64,000 nucleotides of DNA. It comes from Hymenobacter sp. PAMC 26628. GTDB taxonomy: Bacteria; Bacteroidota; Bacteroidia; Cytophagales; Hymenobacteraceae. Each line of letters begins with the position of its first letter. The stretch's first letter is position 1. Positions 8,602 through 16,477 of the stretch are shown here, one piece after another. Below the pieces are notes generated by a model. The model made no database searches, was not told the DNA's origin, and saw nothing but the letters and a program-made list of their open reading frames with translations. Location of the stretch: the NCBI RefSeq assembly GCF_001562275.1, contig NZ_CP014304.1, forward strand, positions 1,178,001 through 1,242,000, written 5' to 3'. Made by a program: the position numbers and the translations under genes.

Positions 8602-9606
8602 ATGCCCACCTGGACCCTTACCGCCCTCGACCTGCCGCTGCGCTTCGTCTGGAAGATTTCCCGCAACGCCTCCGCTGCCAAAACCAACTTGGTAGTGCAG
8701 GTGGCCGGCCGCGGCCACACCGGCCGGGGCGAAGCAGCGCCCAACGTACGCTACGCCGAGTCGCCGGCGCTGCTCGAAGCGCAGTTTGGGGCCCTGCAAG
8801 CGGCCGGTTTGGAGCGGGTGGAAACGCTGGAAGAGTTCGACGCTTTGCTGGGGGCCCACCCCGTGGCCCACGCCCTGAGTTTTGCCCTGGAGGCGGCGCT
8901 GGTGCAGTGGCTGGCCGCGCGCGCCGGGCAGCCGGTGTGGCAGTGGCTGGGCGTGCCGCCGCCGGCCGCCGCCACGCCCACGGCCTTCACGCTGCCCATC
9001 ATGCCGCCCGGCGAGGTGGCCGCATTCTTGGCAGTGCAGCGGGCGGCGCGGTTTAAGTTATTGAAAGTGAAGGTAGACGCTGCTGGAGGCCTCGACTTGC
9101 TACGCGAAGTGGCCCGGGTACTGCCCGGCCACCCGCTGCTCGTGGACGGCAACGAGGCCTGGGCCGACGCCGACGGCCTGTTGGAGTTCCTGGCGCACAC
9201 CCGCGCTGTGCGGGGCCTGCACATGGCCCTGCTGGAGCAGCCCCTGCCTGCTGCCCGCGCCGCCGACTACCGCTACCTGCGCTCTCGGGCCGGTGTGCCG
9301 CTGCTGGCCGACGAATCGGTGACGGATACGGCTGATTTTGAAGAAATCGCTCAGCAATTCCACGGCGTGAACGTGAAGCTGATGAAGGCCGGCGGCTACC
9401 GGCGCGGCGTTGAGCTGCTGCGCAGCACCCGTGCCCACGGCCTGCGTCCCATGCTGGGCTGCATGGTCGAAACCAGCCTGGGCATTGCCGCTGCCTTGCA
9501 AATCAGCGCCTTGGCCGACGTGCACGACCTCGACGGTATCCTTATTATCAAGGATGAACCGTTTGGCTTGGTGCACGAAGCCGATGGGGCTCTGGTGCTA
9601 GCCTGA
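8602..9606 (+). CDS. dipeptide epimerase (enolase superfamily)
   Basis: A 334-residue member of the muconate lactonizing enzyme subgroup. The acid/base lysine motif KVKV is at 155-158 and a second catalytic Lys at 259 (VNVKLMKAGG). Metal ligands fit D182 (VDGNEAW), E212 (LEQP) and D237 (ADES). The family includes L-Ala-D/L-Glu epimerase, which recycles murein peptides; exact dipeptide specificity cannot be read from sequence. The first ATG giving the expected N-terminus (MPTWTLTALDLPLR) is 8602; an upstream in-frame start at 8506 adds Arg/Pro-rich non-homologous residues. Confidence 0.92.
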   Translation: MPTWTLTALDLPLRFVWKISRNASAAKTNLVVQVAGRGHTGRGEAAPNVRYAESPALLEAQFGALQAAGLERVETLEEFDALLGAHPVAHALSFALEAALVQWLAARAGQPVWQWLGVPPPAAATPTAFTLPIMPPGEVAAFLAVQRAARFKLLKVKVDAAGGLDLLREVARVLPGHPLLVDGNEAWADADGLLEFLAHTRAVRGLHMALLEQPLPAARAADYRYLRSRAGVPLLADESVTDTADFEEIAQQFHGVNVKLMKAGGYRRGVELLRSTRAHGLRPMLGCMVETSLGIAAALQISALADVHDLDGILIIKDEPFGLVHEADGALVLA

Positions 9607-9727
9607 AGCCTGGTGCTCCAGCGCGGCTGGACGGCTAGGGCCCGGCTCTGGGGCCCCAGCCGTGCCAGCGCGGCTGGGCTAACGAGCGCAGACTGGTAGT
9701 ACGAACACCGTTGAGAGTACTCAAAAC

Positions 9728-10300
9728 CTATTTGCCAGCTTGCAGCTGGGCATCGAGCGCTGCCAGGTCGAGGTCAATTTGGTGAGCGGCAGGCGAAGCG
9801 GCCTGGCCCTGGGTGAGCAGCGCGACTTTGCGGTTGAGCAATTCTACTTTGCGCTCCAAGAGCTGCACGCGCAGCTGGAGGGCCCCGGTTTCGGCCGTGG
9901 CATTGCCGGGCACAACGCGGGTGGGCAGCGTGTAGGTATTGAACGAAGCGCTGGAGGGCGCTGAGCCGTCGCCGCGGGCTGTAGCGGCGCTATTCGGCGT
10001 GGCAAACACAAGCCCGCCATCGGGCCGTACAAAGTCGCCCTCTTTGAGCGTCGTGAGCTTGCCGCCCGGAAACTCCACGATGCCGCTTTTGTAGTTGATT
10101 TTGGTGCCGTTGGCCAGGCGCACATTCTGGGTGAGGGGCGTGGTGGTGGGGCCCTCGCGCCGCACCACCACGCCATTTTGGTACACAAATTGCGTTTGGG
10201 CCGTGGTGGCCACCGGGTAGCCGCCCTGTTGGGCCACGGCTAGGCGCGGGGCCCCCGCCAATGCACCGGCTGTGCCAGCTACCAAAAGAAAACGCTTCAT
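9728..10300 (-). CDS. secreted protein resembling DUF6799
   Basis: A 190-residue protein. MKRFLLVAGTAGALAGAPRLAVAQ is a signal peptide with an AVA-Q cleavage site. The middle (VRLANGTKINYKSGIVEF and GKLTTLKEGDFVRPDG) resembles DUF6799, common in Hymenobacter; this is from memory, not a search. The C-terminus has a heptad-like LRVQLLERKVELLNRKVALL stretch that should form a short coiled coil. ATG at 10300 is preferred because the longer ORF (to 10399) lacks a signal sequence. Probably periplasmic; role unknown. Confidence 0.78.
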   Translation of the reverse strand: MKRFLLVAGTAGALAGAPRLAVAQQGGYPVATTAQTQFVYQNGVVVRREGPTTTPLTQNVRLANGTKINYKSGIVEFPGGKLTTLKEGDFVRPDGGLVFATPNSAATARGDGSAPSSASFNTYTLPTRVVPGNATAETGALQLRVQLLERKVELLNRKVALLTQGQAASPAAHQIDLDLAALDAQLQAGK

Positions 10301-10401
10301 ATTAAGCCAGTGGGTTGGGTCCATGGGCAATAGTACGGCCCCCGGCGCGCCTCGACTGTGCGCAGGTTCAAGAAAATAATGGAAGATTAGGCGGAACAAT
10401 G

Positions 10402-10433
10402 TTGCGACATTAAATGTATGTACATTATATTTG
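10402..10433 (+). promoter_or_regulatory. promoter of the marR-like gene
   Basis: TATATTTG at 10426-10433 is a perfect TAnnTTTG -7 box; TTG at 10402-10404 lies 21 bases upstream in the -33 position. The ATG of the MarR gene is 22 bases downstream. Confidence 0.65.
10413..10426. promoter_or_regulatory. palindromic operator candidate AATGTA-TG-TACATT
   Basis: Perfect 6-bp inverted repeat with 2-bp spacer between the -33 and -7 boxes of the MarR-family gene. The position fits autorepression by the MarR dimer; inferred, not shown. Confidence 0.55.
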
Positions 10434-10455
10434 TGCCGTCAACCGCACTTAGTTT

Positions 10456-10917
10456 ATGCGCATCGAAGACGAAATCAAGCAACCCGTGTTCCGCAATGCC
10501 TACGAAAAGGCCATCATCAACCTCACTTACACGGCCGGCTGGCTAGAGGTGCGGCAGGCGGCGGTCTTCAAGCCCTTTGGCCTCACGCTGCCGCAGTTCA
10601 ACGTGCTGCGCATTTTGCGCGGCCAGCACCCGCGGCCGGCTACCGTGGCTTTGCTCATCGACCGGATGCTGGACAAAACCAGCAACGCCTCGCGCATTGT
10701 GGATCGGCTGGTGGAAAAGCAGTTCGTGACCCGCACTGTGTGCCCGTCCAACCGCCGCGCCGTCGACATCCGCATCACGGAAGCAGGCTTGGCACTACTC
10801 AGCCACCTCGAAACCGACAACATGCTCGAACCAATGCGCCTGGGCATGGGCCGATTTTCCGAGGAGGAGTTGCAGCAGTTCAACGAGTTACTTGATAAAA
10901 TGCGGGCGACCGATTAG
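10456..10917 (+). CDS. MarR family transcriptional regulator
   Basis: A 153-residue winged-helix protein. The wHTH spans roughly residues 45-115: LPQFNVLRILRG, then the recognition helix region TSNASRIVDRLVEKQFV, then the wing TVCPSNRRAVDIRITEAG. N- and C-terminal helices form the usual dimer interface. The family mostly represses neighbouring genes and responds to small ligands or oxidants. The next gene, 78 bases downstream on the same strand, encodes a YceI protein, a pairing often seen in Bacteroidota, so that gene is the likely target. A palindrome overlaps its own promoter. Confidence 0.93.
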   Translation: MRIEDEIKQPVFRNAYEKAIINLTYTAGWLEVRQAAVFKPFGLTLPQFNVLRILRGQHPRPATVALLIDRMLDKTSNASRIVDRLVEKQFVTRTVCPSNRRAVDIRITEAGLALLSHLETDNMLEPMRLGMGRFSEEELQQFNELLDKMRATD

Positions 10918-10995
10918 TCAATTTGTTTTTGTTTGCCCCGCGCTGGGGCCCGTTCTTACCTTTTTTGTCTTTCTTCTTTTACCCTTTTTTCGACC

Positions 10996-11604
10996 ATGAA
11001 AAAAATTCTTTTCCCCGCCCTGTTGGCCCTTGCCGGCCTCGTAGCCGCTCCCGCCGCCCAAGCCCAAACCGTTTACAAGCTCCAGCCCCAACTAAGCACC
11101 CTGGGTTGGGAAGGCAAAGCCGTGACCCACGGCCACAACGGCACCATCCAGTTTGCCAGCGGCGACCTGCTGGTGAAAGATAATATGGTAGTGGGCGGTA
11201 CCACCACCGTGGATATGAAAACCCTGAAGGCCACCGATATTACAGACGCTGAGCAGCAGGGCAAGTTTGTGGGCCACATGAGCAGCGACGACTTCTTCGG
11301 CGCGGAAAAAAACCCGACCTCGACGTTCAAAATTGTGAGCGTTACCCCCATCAAAGGGGCGGCTGCCACGGCCAACAACGCCACCATCGTGGGCGACATG
11401 ATGATCAAGGGCGTGACCAACCGCCTCACCTTCCCCGCCAAAGTGGGCGTGAAAAACGGCGTGGCTGCGGCCACCGGCAAGGTGACCATCGACCGCACCA
11501 AGTTCGGCCTGAAGTACGGTTCGAAGTCGTTTTTCGACAGCATCGGCGATAAAGCCATCTACGACGATTTCACGCTGGATTTTAACGTAGTAGCTAAGCA
11601 ATAA
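10996..11604 (+). CDS. YceI family periplasmic lipid-binding protein
   Basis: A 202-residue protein with signal peptide MKKILFPALLALAGLVAAP ending before QTVYKL. The mature part carries the YceI lipocalin-like pattern: VTHGHNGTIQFASGDL, DFFGAEKNPTSTFKI and FGLKYGSKSFFDSIGDKAI. The family binds polyprenoid or amide-type lipids in the periplasm. ATG at 10996 gives the signal peptide; the upstream frame from 10933 does not. It follows the MarR gene and ends at a very strong terminator. Confidence 0.93.
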   Translation: MKKILFPALLALAGLVAAPAAQAQTVYKLQPQLSTLGWEGKAVTHGHNGTIQFASGDLLVKDNMVVGGTTTVDMKTLKATDITDAEQQGKFVGHMSSDDFFGAEKNPTSTFKIVSVTPIKGAAATANNATIVGDMMIKGVTNRLTFPAKVGVKNGVAAATGKVTIDRTKFGLKYGSKSFFDSIGDKAIYDDFTLDFNVVAKQ

Positions 11605-11617
11605 TTGCCGCTCGCGC

Positions 11618-11669
11618 TTTAACCCAAAAGGGCCCCGCCAAGCAATTGGCGGGGCCCTTTTGGGTTAAA
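11618..11669. terminator. bidirectional terminator, 24-bp perfect stem
   Basis: Arms 11618-11641 and 11646-11669 are perfectly complementary with a 4-base loop (GCAA). T- and A-runs on either side let it work for yceI (+) and the convergent lipoprotein gene (-). The core is GGGCCCCGCC. Confidence 0.85.
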
Positions 11670-11696
11670 ATTTCGGGCCTGGTGCCCACCGGGGAA

Positions 11697-12416
11697 TTAA
11701 TTGTCGCGCCGGGGCGAGGCCGCCGGTGGGGCGGGCATGGGGGCCGGCAACACCACTGGCGCGGTGGCCGGCACGTAGGTCGATTCGGTGCCGGGGCGCA
11801 GTTCGAGGCGCATGGGGGCCACCGAATTTTCGCGCAGGCTCAGGATGCCGTACACGGTTTCGCCGGGCTTGATGATGCGGTTGGCGAGGTCGAAGTCCTC
11901 AAATTCTTTGCGCATGTTTTTATTGGCCTGGCTCGCCCCCAGCATGTTGCCGCCGGCAATGAAGGGCCCCGTGGGCACGAACGTGCCCCCGGTGGTGGCC
12001 CCCGTAGTGTTGTTGACGGTGCCGCCCACGTTGAAGTTTAGCAGCACGTACAGCAGGTAGATGGCCACGCCCTGCTTTAAGTCTTGCGCCGCTGCGGTGC
12101 CGCCCACGGGCATAATGGGCCGGTCGCCGTACAGCAAGTTTAGGTCGCGCGAGAAATTCAAATCGCGCTCCGTGCGGTTGGTTACGCGCACGGCGGCTAC
12201 GTGGTAGCCGCGCTTGGCCTCTTTTTTAACGTATTTTTTATTGCCGTGCAGCCGCAGCACGTCGTACTGGTAGCCAAACTCAACGGGCGAATTGGTGGCC
12301 GAGGCCTGGTAAGTGGCGATGCGGTCGGGCCGGATGGGCGCGTACGAGCCGGCGCAGCCGGTAGTAAGCGCGAGCAAGCTCAAACCCGCGCAAAGAGAAG
12401 GGTAACGTTTTAGCAT
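11697..12416 (-). CDS. putative lipoprotein, unknown function
   Basis: A 239-residue protein; LSLLALTTGCAG places the lipid-modified Cys at residue 21. The mature domain contains NRTERDLNFSRDLNLLYGDRPI and a hydrophobic VAIYLLYVLLNFNVGG segment near residues 115-130, followed by a Gly/Thr-rich loop and PGETVYGILSLREN, suggesting a beta-sandwich. The C-terminus is Pro/Ala-rich. I do not recognise a family. Probably anchored to the outer or inner membrane. Confidence 0.75.
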   Translation of the reverse strand: MLKRYPSLCAGLSLLALTTGCAGSYAPIRPDRIATYQASATNSPVEFGYQYDVLRLHGNKKYVKKEAKRGYHVAAVRVTNRTERDLNFSRDLNLLYGDRPIMPVGGTAAAQDLKQGVAIYLLYVLLNFNVGGTVNNTTGATTGGTFVPTGPFIAGGNMLGASQANKNMRKEFEDFDLANRIIKPGETVYGILSLRENSVAPMRLELRPGTESTYVPATAPVVLPAPMPAPPAASPRRDN

Positions 12417-12452
12417 ATAAATAGGGTGAAAAGGGGATGAATACGGCGCAAG

Positions 12453-13010
12453 CTACTGCAGAATAGTCAATTCCCGGGGCAGCTCGAAGGTCAGATTTGC
12501 GCTTTTCTTGCGGCGGTGCAAGTCTTTCAACACATCGTCTAAATCAGGCTTATATTCCACCCATAAGTCTTCGTGCAGGTGCTTCAGAATTAGGGCCGGG
12601 AGGCGGGCCGCCAGCCGTGCCACGGCCTTGTAAAAGCCGTCGTACACGCTGTCGAACTGGCCCGAGTAGTGGTCGAGGCACAGGCGGAGGGTGTAGGCCA
12701 AAAGGTCAATTTCGAGTTGCTTGCTTTTGGTGATGCGGCGGGCCCGGGCGGCCTCCTGCACGCTGGCGCGCAGGGCCTTCACGAGGCTGCGGTTGAGCAG
12801 GCGCCCGCTCACAGCCAAGTTGAATAATTCGTGGATGCGGTCGGACGTTTCTTCTTGAATCTGAGCCAGCGATACGTCGGCCAGCAGCTCGAAGCGAAAG
12901 GTTTCGTACAGCTCGGCGTCGCGGCGCACGGCGCGCAGCAGCAAGGCTTCCTTTTCGGCTTCGCCGAGGCGCTTGAGGGCTTTTTTGAATTCGGGCGCGG
13001 GAACGGGCAT
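12453..13010 (-). CDS. conserved hypothetical helical protein
   Basis: A 185-residue, charged, apparently all-helical cytoplasmic protein (MPVPAPEFKKALKRLGEAEK...). No signal peptide or membrane helix. Phrases such as YTLRLCLDHYSGQFDSVYDGFYKAVARL and KHLHEDLWVEYKPDLDDVLKDLH have no family I can name. ATG at 13010 is chosen because the longer frame to 13118 is Arg/Pro-rich, non-conserved-looking sequence. It is 36 bases upstream of the lipoprotein start on the same strand, so the two may be co-transcribed. Confidence 0.7.
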   Translation of the reverse strand: MPVPAPEFKKALKRLGEAEKEALLLRAVRRDAELYETFRFELLADVSLAQIQEETSDRIHELFNLAVSGRLLNRSLVKALRASVQEAARARRITKSKQLEIDLLAYTLRLCLDHYSGQFDSVYDGFYKAVARLAARLPALILKHLHEDLWVEYKPDLDDVLKDLHRRKKSANLTFELPRELTILQ

Positions 13011-13248
13011 GGGCAAGGAACGAGAAGCAATTAGCAAGGCACCGGCGGGGCCCCGGGCGCGAGCGGGCAGCTTTTTGCCGGCTGCTGGGGCCCCGGGCAG
13101 CTGTTTTCGATGCAGCACGGGCGGGCAGTGGGCCCCCTGGGCCCTTGGTCGCCGAAAATTACGCCAGCCCCGCGCCCCGGGGCCCGTTGCCCGAAACGAT
13201 TTGTGCGTCCCGGGCGTTTACACGTGCCGCCAACCCGGCCCGCCGCCG

Positions 13249-13256
13249 TAAATTTG
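13249..13256 (+). promoter_or_regulatory. -7 box TAAATTTG, 4 bases before clpS
   Basis: TAAATTTG followed by CCCC and the ATG at 13261. The transcript would begin at the start codon. Confidence 0.6.
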
Positions 13257-13260
13257 CCCC

Positions 13261-13542
13261 ATGACGACCCGCCCCCAAATTGAGTTCGATGAGGACGTAT
13301 TGCTGCTCGAAGAAACCGCCGAGCCGCGCAGCCTCGTGGTGTACAACGACGAGGTGAACACCTTCGCCCACGTCACCAAAACCCTGATCGACGTGTGCCA
13401 GCACCAACCCGAGCAGGCCGAGCAGTGCACCCTGCTCATTCACTACAAAGGCAAGTGCAGCGTCAAAAATGGCTCGTACGAGGAGCTGGAGCCCCTGTGC
13501 ACGGCCATTCATGACCGGGGCATTTCGGCGGATATCTCTTAG
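13261..13542 (+). CDS. clpS: ATP-dependent Clp protease adaptor ClpS
   Basis: A 93-residue protein of normal ClpS length. LVVYNDEVNTFAHVTKTL matches the conserved N-end (ILLHNDDVNTFEYV-type) motif, and the later CTLLIHYKGKCSV and CTAIHDRGISADI match the remainder of the fold. ClpS delivers N-degron substrates to ClpA/ClpC. The Asn-Asp of YNDE and the downstream His (IHYKG) sit where the substrate pocket lies. It is just upstream of recR, separated by a repeat hairpin. Confidence 0.95.
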   Translation: MTTRPQIEFDEDVLLLEETAEPRSLVVYNDEVNTFAHVTKTLIDVCQHQPEQAEQCTLLIHYKGKCSVKNGSYEELEPLCTAIHDRGISADIS

Positions 13543-13650
13543 GTGTGAAAATGAGTGGAATGTGGGGATGTGGAAATTTTAAAATTTCCTGAAATTCCGC
13601 ACTAGCAGCATTTTCACATCTGGCACATTTCCACATCCTGCACATTAATT
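13543..13650. repeat. second copy of the ATGTGG-type repeat hairpin
   Basis: Left part contains AATGTGGGGATGTGGAAAT, right part its near complement ATTTCCACATCCTGCACATT (13627-13646), with an inner IR around AAATTTTAAAATTT. Related to 3010-3098. It lies between clpS and recR, on the same strand. Confidence 0.65.
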
Positions 13651-13652
13651 GA

Positions 13653-14267
13653 ATGGATTTCCCTTCCAAGCTGATTGAAAACGCCGTGGGCGAGCTGGCC
13701 CGCCTACCCGGCATTGGCAAGAAAACGGCCCTGCGCCTGGCCCTGCACCTGTTGAAGGCGGATACCGACACCACGGCCTCGCTGGCCGAGGCGCTGGCCA
13801 AAATGCGTTTCGAAATAACCTACTGCCGCACTTGCCACAGCATTTCCGACGCCGAGGAGTGCAGCATTTGCGCCAACCAGCTCCGCGACCACGCCCAGGT
13901 ATGCGTAGTGGCCGACGTGCGCGACGTCATCGCCATCGAAAACACGGGCCAGTACCGTGGCGTGTACCACGTGCTGGGCGGCGTCATTTCGCCCATCGAG
14001 GGCGTGGGGCCCACGGACTTGCACATCGACTCGCTGGTGGAGCGGGCGGCGGCCGAAGATTCAGACGTGCGCGAGGTCATCCTCGCCATTAGCCCTACCA
14101 TGGAGGGCGACACCACCGCTTTTTACCTCTCGCGCCGCCTGCGCGACCTGCCCAACGTGCACATCAGCACCATTGCCCGCGGCATTCCAATGGGCGGCGA
14201 GTTGGAATACGCCGACGAAATTACCCTCGGCCGCAGCATCGTGGACCGCCAGCGGCAAGTAAACTAG
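13653..14267 (+). CDS. recR: recombination mediator RecR
   Basis: A 204-residue protein of standard RecR length. It has the N-terminal helix-hairpin-helix (LARLPGIGKKTALRLALHLL), the four-Cys zinc finger (YCRTCHSI...ECSIC), a Toprim core (VCVVADVRDVIAIENTGQYRGVYHVLGG) and the C-terminal Walker B-like region. RecR works with RecF/RecO to load RecA on SSB-coated gaps. All expected motifs are intact. Confidence 0.97.
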   Translation: MDFPSKLIENAVGELARLPGIGKKTALRLALHLLKADTDTTASLAEALAKMRFEITYCRTCHSISDAEECSICANQLRDHAQVCVVADVRDVIAIENTGQYRGVYHVLGGVISPIEGVGPTDLHIDSLVERAAAEDSDVREVILAISPTMEGDTTAFYLSRRLRDLPNVHISTIARGIPMGGELEYADEITLGRSIVDRQRQVN

Positions 14268-14294
14268 GGCCCCGGGCCGCCTAATGTTTTCTGT

Positions 14295-14329
14295 AAAAGC
14301 CCCGCGGCCGCACCGGCCGCGGGGCTTTT
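14295..14329 (+). terminator. Rho-independent terminator after recR
   Basis: Perfect 16-bp stem (14295-14310 with 14314-14329), 3-base loop, followed by T. Confidence 0.85.
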
Positions 14330-14390
14330 TGCTGCGGCCGCACCAAGGCTTGGCGCGGCCGGCGGCCGGCGCACCCTAATTTCGCCTGCC

Positions 14391-16412
14391 GTGGTCAAAC
14401 TCTCCGTCGTCGTCGTCAGCTACAACGTCAGCTACTTCCTCGAGCAGGCGCTGCTGTCGGTGCGGCGGGCAGCCGAAAAGCTTGGGGCCCCGGTGGAGGT
14501 ATTTGTGGTGGATAACAACTCGGCCGACCACTCGGTGGCGATGGTGCGGGCGCGGTTCCCAGAGGTCATTCTGATCGAAAACAAGCACAACCCGGGCTTT
14601 GCCAAGGCCAACAACCAGGCCCTGCGCCGCGCCACCGGCGAATACCAGCTGCTGCTCAACCCCGACACGGTGGTGGGGGAAGACACCTTCCGGGCCTGCT
14701 GCGATTTTATGGACGCGCACCCCGCCGGCGGGGGGCTGGGCGTGCACATGCTCGACGGCCAGGGCCACTTCCTGCCCGAAAGCAAGCGCGGCTTGCCCAC
14801 GCCCGCCGTGGCCCTGTGCAAAATGCTGGGCCTGAGCCGACTAATGCCCAATTCGCGCATCTTTGGCCGCTACCACCTGGGGTACTTGGACAAAAACCAA
14901 ACCCACGAGGTTGACGTGCTTAGCGGGGCGTTCATGCTGCTGCGCCGCACGGCCCTGGCCCAGGTGGGCCTACTCGACGAAGACTACTTCATGTACGGCG
15001 AGGACATCGACCTCTCGTACCGGCTCACGCTGGGCGGCTGGAAAAATTACTATTTCCCCGGGGCCCGGATCATCCACTACAAGGGCGAAAGCACCCGGCG
15101 CACGAGCGTGAACTACGTGCTCGTGTTTTACCGGGCAATGGTGATTTTTGCCCGCAAGCACTTTGCCCCGGGGCCCGCCGGCCTGGTGTCGCTGCTCATC
15201 AATACCGCCATTTGGCTGCGGGCGGGGGCTGCCATTTTTGAGCGGCTGGCCCGCCGCGCCGCGCCGGTATTGCTCGACGCTGGCCTGGTGTACGGGGGCA
15301 TGTTTTTGCTGAAGGCATACTGGGAAACGCATAATAAATACCCACCGGGGCCCTATCCGCCGCGGTTTTTGCGGGTGGCCGTGCCGGGCTACATCGCCGT
15401 GTGGCTGGCCTCGGCCTACCTGAGCGGCGGCTACGGCCGGCCCGGAAGGGTGGGGGCCCTGGCGCGGGGCATCCTGGTGGGCACAATACTGATTTCGGCA
15501 GTATCGAATTTCCTCGACGCCTGGCGGTTTTCCAAGGCGCTCATCGTGCTGGGCGGGGCCTGGGCGCTGGTGGCACTGGTGGGGCGGCAGCTGGCCACGC
15601 ATTTCATAAAATACCACAACCTGCACCTGGGCGAGCCCCGCCCAAAGAACATCGCCATCGTGGGTTCGGCGGCCGAGAGCCAGCGCGTGTGCCAGCTACT
15701 GGAAGCCGCCGCCGTGCCGGCTCGCGTTGTTGGCTACGTGGCCGTGGGGCCCCAGGCCGCCAGCGTACCGGTGCCGCCGTTGCCCGGGCGCTCCCCGGCG
15801 CACGCACCGGCCGAGGCCCTGGGCGAGCTGCGCCAACTGCCCGATTTGGTGCGCCTATACGCGCTGGATGAGTTGATTTTTTGCGGTCGCGACCTGCCAG
15901 CCAGCCAAATTATTGGCCTGATGCTGGCGCTGCCCGCCACGCCGCCAGTGGCCTATAAAATTCTGCCCGAGGCCAGTGCCTACATCATCGGCAGCAGCCG
16001 CAAAGACGCGCCCGGCAACTACTACGCCCTCCACAGCGCACTGAACCTGCACCAGCCGGGCCCCGCCCGCGCCAAGCGCCTGCTCGACGTGCTGAGCGCC
16101 GCCACCCTGCTCTTGCTGGGGCCCCTGCTTGTCTGGTTTCAGACTGACCAGCAAGGTTTTGTGCACAACGCGGTGGCCGTGCTGCTGGGCCGGGCCACGT
16201 GGGTGGGCCTGCGCCACACGCCCGGCCCGGCCCAGGCGCGGCCCGCCGTACTCTCGCCCGCCGACGCGGCCGGCGGGCCGCTCGGGGCCAGCGCCAAGCG
16301 GCACCTCGAATTGCTGTACGCCAAAAACTACGCCCCGGGGCAAGACGTGGGCATTCTGTGGTATTGCTGGCGGCGGTTGGGGCAGGCCGTGGGGCCCCCG
16401 GCGGAAAAATAG
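14391..16412 (+). CDS. glycosyltransferase family 2 fused to a sugar-transferase-like C-terminal half
   Basis: A 673-residue protein with a GTG start. Residues 1-260 are a GT2 domain: LSVVVVSYNVSYFLEQAL, VDNNSADHS, NPGFAKANNQAL, the DxD-like LLNPDTV and DEDYFMYGEDIDLSYR. Then come several TM helices, a Rossmann-like segment (KNIAIVGSAAESQRVCQLLEAA) and a region like the start of polyprenyl-phosphate sugar transferases (RAKRLLDVLSAATLLLLGPLL), but the catalytic part of that domain is degenerate. Probably transfers a sugar to an envelope polysaccharide or lipid at the inner membrane. TAATTTCG, one base off the -7 consensus, lies just upstream. Confidence 0.88.
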   Translation: MVKLSVVVVSYNVSYFLEQALLSVRRAAEKLGAPVEVFVVDNNSADHSVAMVRARFPEVILIENKHNPGFAKANNQALRRATGEYQLLLNPDTVVGEDTFRACCDFMDAHPAGGGLGVHMLDGQGHFLPESKRGLPTPAVALCKMLGLSRLMPNSRIFGRYHLGYLDKNQTHEVDVLSGAFMLLRRTALAQVGLLDEDYFMYGEDIDLSYRLTLGGWKNYYFPGARIIHYKGESTRRTSVNYVLVFYRAMVIFARKHFAPGPAGLVSLLINTAIWLRAGAAIFERLARRAAPVLLDAGLVYGGMFLLKAYWETHNKYPPGPYPPRFLRVAVPGYIAVWLASAYLSGGYGRPGRVGALARGILVGTILISAVSNFLDAWRFSKALIVLGGAWALVALVGRQLATHFIKYHNLHLGEPRPKNIAIVGSAAESQRVCQLLEAAAVPARVVGYVAVGPQAASVPVPPLPGRSPAHAPAEALGELRQLPDLVRLYALDELIFCGRDLPASQIIGLMLALPATPPVAYKILPEASAYIIGSSRKDAPGNYYALHSALNLHQPGPARAKRLLDVLSAATLLLLGPLLVWFQTDQQGFVHNAVAVLLGRATWVGLRHTPGPAQARPAVLSPADAAGGPLGASAKRHLELLYAKNYAPGQDVGILWYCWRRLGQAVGPPAEK

Positions 16413-16443
16413 GGCGGCGCGCGGTTTGGCTGGGTGCAGCCAA

Positions 16444-16451
16444 TACCTTTG
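16444..16451 (+). promoter_or_regulatory. -7 box for the aminotransferase gene
   Basis: TACCTTTG, exact TAnnTTTG, 26 bases upstream of the ATG at 16478. Confidence 0.55.
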
Positions 16452-16477
16452 CAAGGCAAATTTTTCCGCTGTCCGCT

